Below are positions 11,546-24,027 of a stretch of DNA of 64,000 nt, piece by piece. The DNA is taken from positions 10,372,001-10,436,000 of the forward strand of contig JAWUZG010000032.1 in assembly GCA_036785705.1 (NCBI GenBank), read 5' to 3'. Origin of the DNA: Acanthornis magna. Lineage: Eukaryota; Chordata; Aves; Passeriformes; Acanthizidae. The position numbers and the translations under genes are program-made. Each line of letters opens with the position of its first letter. The first letter of the stretch is position 1. Below the pieces are notes generated by a model, which did no database searches, was not told the origin of the DNA, and saw nothing but the letters and a program-made list of their open reading frames with translations.

Positions 11546-13628
11546 GTGAGTTCTCCATGCAGCTTCAATTGCACCACACTCCCTCTTTCGCTGAGTGCCA
11601 GAACACAACCAGAAATTCTTGAAACTAGATAACCACAACATAAGAATTTGTGAAAAATGTTATACACATATGTCTTCCATTATTGGCCTAAGATGACAGT
11701 ATTTTTGCAGTTGTGCATCTAAAACAAAGCAAACTTCCTGTGAGTAGTTGTTATATTAATGTGTTTATGGCCAGTTGAACTTGAATGCAGGCTAAGAATC
11801 AGTGTACTCAATATGTCAGTAAGGTATTACAGCAGAAATATTACTAGATTTTTTAGTGAAACTGGTTTTTTCATATAAGCTTGGTTTTCTTTCTCGAAGT
11901 ATTTTTCCTTACCTACCTGCCTTTATTTTGCTGTTTTCATGTATATGATAAATTACTAGATTTGAAGCTATTATTCATATAGTAATTTTGATACCTCTTG
12001 TTCAAAAGTAGTTAAATTCATTTGCATTATCAATAACCAAATACATCTTTCATACTTGATACTAATCTGTTCTGGGGCTAAGACTCTTTTAGATGCACAG
12101 ATTGGTTTTTGTTTTCATTTAACTTGGTGACAAAAGTCCCAGTAACTGTAATGGCTGTAGGATTAGCTTGATAGTCTTTGATTACATCTGCCAGTTTCTG
12201 AACTCTCAAAAATTTGACTTTAAGTGTTATAAAACACAAGAAGAATTACAAACTATAAAAAAAAAATTATCCCTGCTAGGAAATTTGCCTGATAAAAGTC
12301 TGTAAGGCATCCTTTACTTTTACACAGACTCAGTGTCTGAGAAGATCAGCTGCAGGAGTTTGGTATGTTTATACTACAGGAAGGGATGTTGGGGAAACTC
12401 AGAAACTGGCCTCTATGTTTGAGCTAGATCCACCTAATTTTCTTATTAAGGAATGTTCACAAGGGTATTCAAAGTCATATTTCAGATTACTGTAGGTATA
12501 ACCTGACAGCTGCAATAATCTGCAATCCAGAAGAACACTGCAGTGGAACTGTAAATGTGTTTAAAGTAATTTCAATTCTGTGTCTTTAAATGCTGCATTT
12601 CATTTTGTCCTAGCTTTTCAGTATTTGACTCTTAAAAGGGGCATTATTCATACCAAGATACCTTATTTCCTAGATACAGAATTTTTCTCAACCAGGCCTG
12701 CTCCCAGTCTTTGTTAGGTTCAACAAAATAGGATTTTTTTTCCATAAATATGTCTAAAGATTTTATCAGAAATCTTCTTCGAGTTCAGAATGTCTGACAG
12801 CAAATATCAGACTGGGAGAAGCAGTAACCTTATGTGAGCCTGGAAAGGGCTAAACCTAGGGTCAAATCCTCAACCTCTTCCATTCTTAGGAGTAGAAGAG
12901 CCCTTTGGGTGACCTAGTATACCTAGTATACAAAACCAAGTGTCTGCAGTGGGAGTTCCAGCTCAGCTTCACTCTAGACCAGTAAAGTGAGATGTAATTG
13001 GAATTCAGATGCCTCTCCTTTCTGAAAAACAGAATCCGTATGTCAGAAATTAGACACTTTATGCTTGCTTGCTTAAATCTTCTACTTAAAATTTAGGTAG
13101 TACTTTCATAGTGAATAAAATATATAGTAATAACATACAGTGCAATTCCTTCAGTAGAAATATGAGGAAGAAATTAAAAGACTGGGGAAAGGGTTGATTG
13201 TGTTAGGAACAACTTTTTTGGCTTGAGATTCATGCTGTGAAACTCCAGCCATAAAAGCTATGTATCTACTGTGGAATTCACATAAAAATTAGTTTTAATT
13301 AAATTATCTTTCTAGTTTACCTAAGCTACAATTAAAAAAAAACCAAAACACTTATTATTATTATCATCTTGGATAGTTTACCTCATCTTCAGACAGGTAT
13401 CAAAGACTTCTCTAGCATTAATTGTTGAAGAAACCCTAGATTACTTGTTTAGATTGGTTGCTTTAATTTTTGACATCTAAAATTGGATTAAATGTATTTT
13501 TTCTCACAATTACTAATGTTTCTTTAAGGACAAGGAATTAGAAATTTTAAGTTCAAGTTTGATTAGTAATTTGAAATTCAAATTTTATTTTTGCCTCCAA
13601 AAAGCCCAATGTTAACATATATAAAACA

Positions 13629-13654
13629 GGATGGCATAGGATGGGATGGGATGG
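13629..13654. repeat. GGATG-type pentanucleotide repeat
   Basis: About five copies of ggatg/ggcat-related pentamers (ggatggcataggatgggatg and onward). Confidence 0.85.
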
Positions 13655-16589
13655 TTGAGCAGAGGGGTCAAGGAAAAGAGCATTTTTTATCTTCCTGATT
13701 TTTGTCTTACTGAAGCCACATATCCACCATCGTCTTCATCTGGAAGTGTGTCAGGCCAGCGGCCATGGCGGCTGTATGAGCATAATGTTAACTTTAAGGA
13801 CAAAGTTTGTTGAACTGCCTTTTTTATGCATCTTCTTTTGTTATCCAGATATGTTCTAGAGATGAGAGCCATGATGACCCTAGTCAGCATATAGAAATTC
13901 AAAGGACGAGGCTCAGTTCTAGCCATTTCACTAATCTAAGTTGTTTAACTGGTGTCCTTAGGTACCTTTTGTATCCCAAAGAAAAATACACACATTCAGA
14001 ACACACAAACAAGATTTCTGGTCTGCATCACCTTTGCAAAGGGTGTGTGCATCTCTTTCTCCATTGGTCAGAGAAAAATTATTCCTAGGGCTATTGACCA
14101 GCAAGCTGAGTTAATTAAATTAAATGGAGAAACATGATTGGAGAGTAGTCTGGGGTTCAGATTAGTAACCTGAAGTGAAGTGGTTCTCCTCTAACATATC
14201 TGCATGAGTTAAAAATCACTGGCTACTTATTCATATTGAGAGTTGTGGTGCCAAGTTTCTGAATGTGAAGGGTGCCAGTTTTAAAGATTTTAAAACCTGG
14301 AAGCACATTTCTTTATGTTGTGGCTCTCAAGTCTATGGATATTAGCTAGAAGAATAGGAAAATTCATGAGGGTTTTTTTGGCAATTTTTAATTTTAATAA
14401 TTAACTTCTTCAGTTACATTACTGAAAATACACTGTGCTTTTAATAATGTAAAGCATTTATGGAATGAAAAGCTATCTGAACAACAAGCATAAAATCAGT
14501 TTCTGCAAAAAAACACAAAAATACTGTGCATGTTACTTGAATAGTTAGATAACACTTAAGCTCTTTGTTGGGTCAAAACTCACAAATTTAAATTTTTGTA
14601 GTGTTAGGAAGTTAGAGCATGTTGAAGAAGTTAGTAACACAGGAAATCAAATCTACTCTTACCTGTAATAAATGACAAGACCATGTCTAAACCTTTTACA
14701 GTAGAAGACCAATTTCGTTCTTACATTATATTTGCAATTGAATTGCCTGTCAGAAGACTGTGACATAGCATGTATAGAAAATGCCATTAGTTAAACTTCA
14801 ATCTGGCGGTTTTGTTGATTAATACTTCTAATAAGTTGGAAGAGGGAATTATGATTGATGCAAGTTCTAAATGTAAGTATATAAAATAGCTTCTTCATTT
14901 CTAATTTGTTTAGCTTTTTCAGGTACATGTTATAATAAATGGTTTTGCATGGATAAGCTAGTCTGTATTTGAAATTATTCCAAACATCTTTCTTGTTACT
15001 GTCCTGGGAAGTCTGGTTAACTGTCACGCTCTCTAGTTGGAAGTGCAGAAAAATACCAGGAATTTTTGGTGTGTGAGCAAAATGTTCTGGGACGTTTGAC
15101 TTGAATCAGAATCAGATTTGTGAATTTGGAGTTAGTGTGTATTTGATGAGTGAAGTCAAATTACCAGTCCTTCTTTATGGAGGTTTTCTTTCATTGGTAA
15201 TGGTCTTTATGATTCATAACACAGTCAAGCAGTATTTTGTGCCTGTGTGTATTGGAGATGTTACTGTATATGTCTCTGAAACATTTCTCACATCCTCAAT
15301 GAAGCAGAAGGAAATTTTTTTCATGGTCTAATGCGAATGATTGATATGTAAGAACCCGTGATGATTAATCAGTGCCATATGGGCGTGATTAGACAAAGAA
15401 GGACATTTGCTCACTTAATTAAAAATTATGCCAAGATTATGTCATTGCATCACTTTTCATTTGTAGCCTGCTTACCCAAAGACACCTGGACTTCTTGGTG
15501 CTGTTAGGTAGGGAACTGTCATGCAAGGTAAAGGTGAGGTGGAGGCTTCTGTTTTGGAGGAATAACAAGCTACCATAAGGTGTTTCAATTAAATCTGATT
15601 TAATTAAATCTGCTATATTTATGAAAGACTAAATAACGATTTTTAAGTTGAATTTGTCTCAGTGTATCGGGATTTCAAGCAAATTGCCCCTGCATTAGGA
15701 ATATTATTGTTATCCCTCATTTTAAATTGGAAAACCACATCTTTATTAAGAATTATATTTTTATCTTGATCAATGTGTGATATAATATTATTATGTCTGT
15801 GCCAAATTTTAATCTGGTTTTACATGCTTTTCTTAATTGAATGCTTAAGTTTAATTAAAGTATTTTAAATGAGCTTATCAAGAAAAGAGGGTAATGTAAT
15901 GGGTTGTAACGCTGGATTTAAACCCGTTCTAATTTATTTCACATACTACGCCATGCCACTGAATGGCATATCAACAAACTCATATATGCTTTTAGGGGTT
16001 TATGTTCTCTGTATGTCACTGAAGTTTGTACTGTCAGACTCTATCTGACAAACATTTCCTTCCCTGATTTCCAGAAGAGAATATACAACTTGCATGTAGC
16101 TGTTCTTTCAGTACACTGACACTTAGCTCTAGCACACCTGAGCTTTGGAACAGGAATGATGGAGTAGAGAAATGATGATTCATGATCAGGTGAGGAAGTG
16201 GTTGATGGGTTGATAGGCAGTGGGTGCAGAGGGATGGAGACAGCCAGGGCCTCATAAACAACAAACCAGGGCAGGAAGGAGCCACTCCAAGTGTATGCAC
16301 GTGAATAAGGATGCGACTGAGAGGAGAGCATTTAGGGAAAGCTCTCATACCATTTCAGGGAAATCAGCACAAGTGTGTGGCTCTCCACATGGCCTGTGCA
16401 ATAATGCACAGGGAACAAACAAGAGGAACTAGAGGTTTGCTGTGCAGCTCCAGGGCTGTAGTCTGATCATGATCACAGAGAAGTGGTGGGATAGCTCATA
16501 TTACTGGAGTGCTGCAATCCATGGAAGCACAGGGCAGAACAGCAAGGAAAGGATGTAGCCCTTTGTGTGAGAAGGCAGAGCATGCAGGG

Positions 16590-18416
16590 AGCTCAGCCTA
16601 GAGATGGGAGATGGAGCAGCTGAGAGTTTATAGGTCAGGATTAGAGGCCCAACCAATGTCATGATATTGTGGGTGTCTGCTATGGACTTCTTGATCAGGA
16701 AGAATTAGATGGAGCCTTCTTCTAGTTGTAGGTTCTGGTTTTCAAGAACTTAAACCATCCTGATATCTGCTGGTTGAGCAATGCAGTAGGACACAAATAA
16801 TCCAGGAGGTTCTGTAGTGCATTGATGACTGGATGGAAAGTCTGGATCAAGGACTCAGCAGAGGATGATCAGATCAAGGAACATTTAAATAAACTGGACA
16901 TGTACAAGCCTTTGTCACATGACAAGGTGTGCCCATGAGTACTAAATGGGCTGGTGTTGACAAGTGTCATTGCAAGGCCACTCAGTAATCTTTGGAACAT
17001 GAAAGTCAGGGGATGTTCTTGAAGACTGGAAGAAAGAAATCATCTCTACTATCTTCAAGAAGCGAAAAGGATCTTGGGTATTATAGGTCTGTCAGCTTTA
17101 GCTCAACCTCTGAGCAGGTGATGGAGCAAATAATCCTGGAAACTATTTCCAAACATATGTGTAGAACAAGGGGGTGATTGTGGATAGCCAGCATGAGTTT
17201 ACAAAGGGCAAATCATGCCTGACCAGCCTGATAGTCTTCTTTCATTAGTTGATTAGCTTGATGGATGAGAGGAGAATATTAGATGTTCTCTGTCTTGTCT
17301 TTAGGAAGGATTTCAACACCCTCTTCTAAAACATCCTCATAGAGAAACTGAGGAAGGACAGCCTAGGTAGATAAACAGTGAGGCAGATTGGAACTGGCTG
17401 AATGCCAGGCTCAGGGGATTGTGATCTGTGACACAAAGTCCAGCTGGAGGCAAATCACTTGTGGTGTTTGCCTGGGGTCAATATTATGGAAGTACTGTTT
17501 AACATCTTCATTAGTTTTTGGAATGATGGGGCAGAATGCACCCTCAGCAGGTTTGCAGACAACAGAAAACTCATAGGAGTAGTTGATATAGCAGGGAAAT
17601 GTTGTTCAGAAGGACCTCAACAGGATAGAGAAATGGGCCAATAGGAACCTCACTAAGTTCAACAAAGGAAATGAAAAATCCTGCACCTGGGGAGGAGTAA
17701 CCCCATGTGCCATTGCACACTGGGGGCTCACAGCTAGAATGCAGTTTTGCAGCTGGAAAGCAGCTTTTCAGGAAAGACCCTAGGATGTTTGTGGATGCTA
17801 AGATGAATCTCAGCCAACAATGCCTCCTTGCGGTAAAGACCAACACCATCCTGGGCTGCATTAGGAAGAGAGTTGCCAGCAAGCTGAGGTGATCCTTTCC
17901 CCTCAGTAGAGTTGAGTAGCTCTGGTGAGACACATCTGTAGCTTTAAGTCCAGTGCTGGGCTCCCCAGTACAAGAGACATGGAGCTACTGGAGCATGTCC
18001 AGCAACAGGTCATGAAGATGATGAAGGGATTGGAGTGTCTGTCATACAAGAAGAGGCCAAGAGAGCTGAGTGTTCACCCTGGAGAAGAGAAGGCTCAAGG
18101 GAGATCTTACCGAAGTGCATAAATGCCTGCTGAGAAGGACTAGAGAAGACAAGGTCAGACTCTTCTCAGTGAGAAGATGAGCACAAACTGACATAAGGCA
18201 AATTGCACTAAAACATGAGAAAAAACATTTTTTCTGCAAAATTTATTAAACAATGGAACAGGTGGTTCAGAGATTTTGCACAGTCCTGATACCTGGGCAT
18301 ATCCAAACCCCAAGTAGATAAGGCACTGACTAACCTGCTTTTATCACCCCTGCAGTATGCAGGAGAGTTGGACTAAGCAATCTCCAAAAGTGTCCTCCAG
18401 CCTCAACTATTCTGTG
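16590..18416 (+). mobile_element. CR1 LINE, decayed copy with EN and RT remnants
   Basis: This is an old CR1 non-LTR retrotransposon in the same orientation as RIMS1. Broken-frame translation shows the end of the endonuclease domain (DIVGVCYGLLDQEE near 16662, then NHPDICW near 16752). A jump to the reverse transcriptase follows, showing that part of ORF2 is missing. Reverse-transcriptase pieces come in the right order: MEQIILE near 17120, VLFNIFISFWNDGAECTLSR with FADN in place of the catalytic FADD near 17480-17560, CLLAVKTNTILGCIRKRVAS near 17820-17880, and MELLEHVQQQ with GLECLSYKKR near 17980-18060. The 3' end at about 18405 carries the CR1 tail ttctgtgact. Stops and frameshifts are frequent, so it is dead. 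The 5' border is approximate. Confidence 0.9.
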
Positions 18417-21400
18417 ACTCTCTTTTCAGATTTTCATTTCATGCTGCTTATTATGCTGTTCTCTTGCACCAAATGTTCAGTGTCTTTAGTTTGGAGCCAG
18501 GTGAAGTCACTGGAGGTTTGCCATCTCACTGAGGACAAAGAGAAGTGTTGAGCTGCAGATCTCTCAAGGTGATGTAGCCAGAGGCCACTCTCTGATTGGA
18601 AATGGATTTTCCCCCATTGGGTTTCCATCTTCCCACACAGTACATTGGAGCTAGTTTGTTACAATTTGCAGTGGTGAGGGGATAGAGAGTGTCTGAAGGG
18701 TCTTCTCACCTCTTCTCAGGCTTCCCAATAGTGCTGCTTGTTACATCATAAATGTATGTGATGTGACTGGTGCAGTACGGTTGTTCAGTCTTTCTCCCAC
18801 CCTCCGTTTAGGCTAGGGCTGCATCTGTCGTTCTCAGCACACTGATTCACTAAAATGCAGCAGTACTGCAACACAGAGACAGCTGAGCAAAGTTTAACTT
18901 CCCGTCATAACAGTGAAGGAAAGCAATATGCCAAGGCTCTTCATGCATTTGATGAGACTGAGGTCTGTGCTGAAATAAACCCACTCATTTCACGTTAATT
19001 ACAAAAGTAATTAAAGTCTTTATATTGAGTTTGTGCTACAGTAACTGTGTAGTCAAGATACTTTACTCATGAAAAAAATTAAATGTAAAATCTTTTAATT
19101 ATTACTATAAATATTGCAAACAGAACTAATGGAGGCAACAACAGAAGAACTGTAAAGCTTACACACCAATAAAAGTCAATCACCTGGAAAATGGGAACAA
19201 ATTCACAAGTAATTTCAGACTGGCTTTGTGGGGGATATTCACTATGCCACAGTCATTCATTATCTAAACCTGGGAGAAGATCCTGAAAATGTGTGGAATG
19301 TAACCATTTTTTTTTGTACCCTGCCTAAGTTTGAACCCCTCTTTCTTAATGAACCAGGGCAAGGGCAAGCTCACATTATATAAAGGGAGGGTTGAGCTAT
19401 ATAAATTTACGGTGGAACATGCAGTGCTGTAGCCTAGCAAAAGAGGAATCTGTGTATACTAGGTAAAATAAGGTATTTCTGGGGTTTATAGCTCTCATTA
19501 TTGGCATTCCATATAAAAATAAATCTTGTTTTAATTATTCAAGGTGTTATCAACCCAGATCCTTGTCTGGAAAAGGAGATGTCATGTACTTGGAATCACG
19601 GTGGTTCCTCATTCTGGGATTCTGAGAGCCTTCAGGGTGTGATACTAGAAGACATAGTAGATCATCTTACTGCCAAGCAGATAAAAAACACCAGAAAACC
19701 TTGCATGCCTCATGCATGCCTAGCTGTGTGCCACCAGGTGATAATGATCTGTGCTCTGGCAGTGTGCTGAGCTGGGTCTCTTGCTCAGAAGTAGATGTTA
19801 GCAATATATGAAGAGCTAGATCCTATCGACTACAAATCTCCACAGCTGCACAAACAGAGGTGTGGCAAGATCAGTCTGCATCATGCTGAAAGCTGATCCT
19901 TAAATGATCTTTTCAAAGGAGTGTTTCCTGGGTTTGTGCTTAAATTCTACCATCTGCAGCCTCTCAAAGCATCACTGTGGAAGGTCTGTTCAATGTTTCT
20001 CAGGCCTAAAGCACCACACAGTCAATTACATACCTGCAGCAGTAGCAGAAATTATGAATTCTACTGCATATATATTCATGTATGAATCAGATCAGCCTTT
20101 TCAGTTGTCACATTTCTAAAGAATCTTGGACCAAGTTCAAATTTGCTATTTATCTTCTTTATTATACCTGCTTCAAAGCCTGCATAGCTCGGGTCTTGCA
20201 GATTTAGAGATGGCTGCAGTTGTAATTTATCAGCTGGACTATGGATCACCAGAATCAATGTTTCAATATGATTTGTTTTTAATCAGCTGTCAAAGCTTCA
20301 GTGCAATGGTGCTCATTGAAAAGTTACTAATTTCTTTTCTTAATGTAAACTGGCATAGCTTTGGTAACATAATGCTGAAGTTTTTCTCTTCTCTGAAGTT
20401 TCCATTTTTAATGGTCAGAATTCAGTGTTTCCAATTTATTATTTTAATTATGTCTCAGCAAATTTAATTTAACTGAACAGTATTTATTGACCTGGGTATT
20501 TCTTTCTCATTAAAAATTGTAGATCGTGCAATTTTCATGTGCAAGATTTTTTAAGATGACTAGACTATTTCACATAAGTATGAAATCCTACATCTTCTAT
20601 ATAAAGCAGAATTCCTTCTTTCTAAGAAAGGAGTATGAGATACTAGAACTAGTCTACACTAATTAAAGTAATTCATGTATTTATAATGCACTATTTCTTT
20701 TGCATCAAAATGTACAAATAACAGTCTTTTTTTCCGGATTGGAAATTTATAAGCCAAAAACCAAAGTTAATTTCACAGGAAGGTGAAAACTCATGTAACT
20801 CTTTAACAAGTCTATACTCAAGATAGTAATAGATTTTTACAAGAATTAATAAATTTTTAATGGTTGCTCATATTATATGCTGTGGAACACATTAGCATAA
20901 TGCTAACATTTTAAATCTGGGTTTAAAAAGAACACTAGTTCATCTCTTTATTTACAAATAGGGAGACTTTTGTGTGTGCTTAACAAACTGATACCCTAAT
21001 TCAGCTTCCTCCTAGAGGAGTAACTGATATTTGTCAACACAGAGAGGTATTAAAAAAAAATAGAATAAATTCCTTGTCTTGTTTTTATGTGCACCAAAAG
21101 CTCAAGCTGATGGAAAAAATTGTCAGTCTTCATGTAACTGTAACAATAGTATGACTGCTACTTTGCTTAAAATACAACTAAAATAGGTAAACTTGGATAT
21201 AAGAACAAACAGTGCAAGCCTTAAAAGATCATAGTTTTATTACAGTGCAAAATGAAATTTGTAGTTATTGCAAACTCCCTAGCTCAGGGTTGGCAAGGAC
21301 CAAAAGCTTCATAGATTGTCCAATTGTGTTCTAGCTGTCATCAAAACTGATAAATGAAGGACGGTTTTTTTAAAACTTCATGTTGGTAATAGTGTTCATT

Positions 21401-24010
21401 CTTGCAGAGTATTTACATAGCAAAAAGCCTGATCAAGATTTTGAGGCGAAGCCATCAGGATAAAGCCTTCTCTAAACTTGTTTAGAGGATGAGACAGGAA
21501 TTGTAGAAAGATAAATGTTAGTCTTCTCACTTGCCTAGTTTCTTACTGCTCTCCGAAATTACTCTGTGGCCCATAGTTTTTATGTGAGTAGTGACAAGTC
21601 ATTTCAGACATGTCTTTGTTGGTGATCATATCCCTCCTGCTGCATGGGAGTTTATTGTGTCTTGATGCTGTGGATTCAATTTCCCCATCATGTGGAAAGT
21701 TTGGAGTAAACTTACCCATGATTCTTTGAGGTTCTGGTTTGTTTAAGTCAATGGCAGAGTACAAGATTGCAGGGCTTGCATGATTGCGGAGTTCACCATG
21801 CAAAATGGTGTGATGGCACATGGAAAAGCTTTCTCTGCAAAAGCAGAGAGGATAGTGAGTGTTTTGTGGTCACAAAAGATAAACTCACCATCTTGTGGGG
21901 GGTCATAATATAATAAATACTTGTGACGGGACATTGAAAAGACTTTTTTTGTTCAGTTTCAGGAATTTTTAGGAACTGTTCTGTTTTCAGAAAGAGCGAT
22001 AAAAAGAATTTATTCTTCAAGTTTTCCTATTCTCTTTCTACTTCAGTATCATCATGAACCCTTTCCTTCCAGGGATTATTGTCCATCTTACTCCTTTTGT
22101 ACTCCAGTCAGGTGACTTTGGCTTGAGTCTTGCCTGATGGCCAACAAACTTGCAGCCTCCCTGCATCCTGGACAGTCTAGTTAATTTCCCAAATGCAGAA
22201 TAGCCAAAAAGTGCAATTTCTGGGAAATACTGACTTTCTGCCTCTGACCTGGAGGCAAAATAATAATATTCAGGAAATGTACAATCTATTTAGCAATAGT
22301 GCCTGTGAGTGAGTGCAATGTCACTTTGTAACAAGAAAGTTTCCTCATATCTTAATAGCTGATCTCTTTGAAATCTCTTAATGTGAGAGTTATGACTTAA
22401 ATAAGTTGTTTTACCAAATTCACAGGTATTCAAAAGAACTGACAGGTACTCTGTTTGTGCCAAATAGAAGGATCACCTCATTGGAATCTTTCAGTTAGGC
22501 ACTAGCCACTTCTCAAAGTGAAGTGAATTTATGATTTTTTTTTTTAATTATGGAAGAGTACAATATTGATTTTTTTTCTTTTCATTTCCTTCAAAAGGGC
22601 CAGGCAATCTGCCATGGTATATCAGATGGAACTTAGACTAGATAAAAGAAGAAATTTGACTGTGGGCAGAAACCAGGCAAGGAAAATTTTTGTCTAAATT
22701 TTTCATGTTTGACAAACAGAATGGACATAAGTAACAGGCAAGGCATTTTACATCTAAAATTTCCACAGTGAATGCATCTACTGCAATACTTGAAGTAGAT
22801 CGCCAATCCTGCTTTGTTTTTGACCATCCAAATCACTGCACCTAAAAACCAAACATGAGAACAGTTTCATTAACTGTGCACTTCCCAGTTTCGTTAAAGA
22901 GAGAAACATTGAGTATGTACAGCAAATAATTAATATTGCTGCACAGGTGATCTGTCTGGGGCAAGAACTGGCAATCTGATGTTACCTGAGTCATAACTTT
23001 TGCTTTTTGCAGGGGGAAATAGAGGACAATAGCCTCCAAATTATTACCATGAAGGTGAGATATATGAAAACATTTTAGATAAGATGCTTAAAAAATATAA
23101 TGTATCCTCTTTACCCCCAAAGAGTATATTACAGATGGAAACTTCTGGTTCTGAGGTCATTTATATACAAAACCAAGGTGAAGCCAGAGTAATTAATGTT
23201 CTAATTATTCATTATTTAAAGATAATGATTTTGAAAATCCATCATTATAAACTGCTTTATGTGTCTGTCAGAGAGGGAGGGAGATCTAGTCTTTAATCCC
23301 TTCAGAACATCTGTACATGAAAAATGTACTATGAAGCATTGCTTCTGCATTTTTAATTATCTAATTATGTTTCCTTTTTCAAAGAAACTGTCACATCACC
23401 AACAGTCTTTCTTAATGATTTGATAAAGACTGAAAAATTATTTTAATTGGTTTTTCATTTAATTACTGCAGTTGATAAAGATGAAATGTAACCCATAAAC
23501 TTTTACTTTAAGAACACTATGCTAATATTTTAAACAGGCAGTACTTGTTATTTTTAGATTAAAGAAATGTAGTTTTATCCATGTCTCAGACCTCAGAGTA
23601 GCTTTCAGTTGCTTTATCTTCATCTCTGTTTACTATATTTTTAAAAATTTTATCTGCATTTTTATTGTTAGTCCTGCCATTGCACTGTCCCATTTAGCTT
23701 TCCAGATTCTCTTCCTGCATTTTCTATTTTGTTGCCATTGCCTGTTGCTATTATTTGATTTTGTAAAGGAGCAATGAGCAATCTATTTCATATCAATGAT
23801 GTAGCATTTTTTACGTGAAGAGCAGTGAGACCGCAGGTACTTCAGTAGCTCATGCTTTAGAGGGAGAAAAAGCAATACAAGAAGTTGTAAGAGGGAAAAT
23901 AATATTACTCCTGAATGTCATGCAAAGAAAGAAAACCTGGTGAATTCAGCTTTCTTGATACTGAAGAAAGTTTCCTTCAGTGTTGAGCTACACATTTTTG
24001 TGTTTCTCAT

Positions 24011-24027
24011 ACACACACACACACACA
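24011..24027. repeat. (AC)8 microsatellite
   Basis: A pure AC dinucleotide run of just over eight units in the B-C intron. Confidence 0.95.

Noticed and set aside
11368..11622. 84-codon plus-strand ORF over exon B
   Set aside because: It is in a different frame from RIMS1 and reads into intron. The true exon is 11379-11545.
17571..17933. 120-codon minus-strand ORF
   Set aside because: It is the antisense shadow of the CR1 reverse-transcriptase region.
20891..20907. Small palindrome ttagcat-a-atgctaa
   Set aside because: Seven-bp arms are expected by chance at this scale and AT content.
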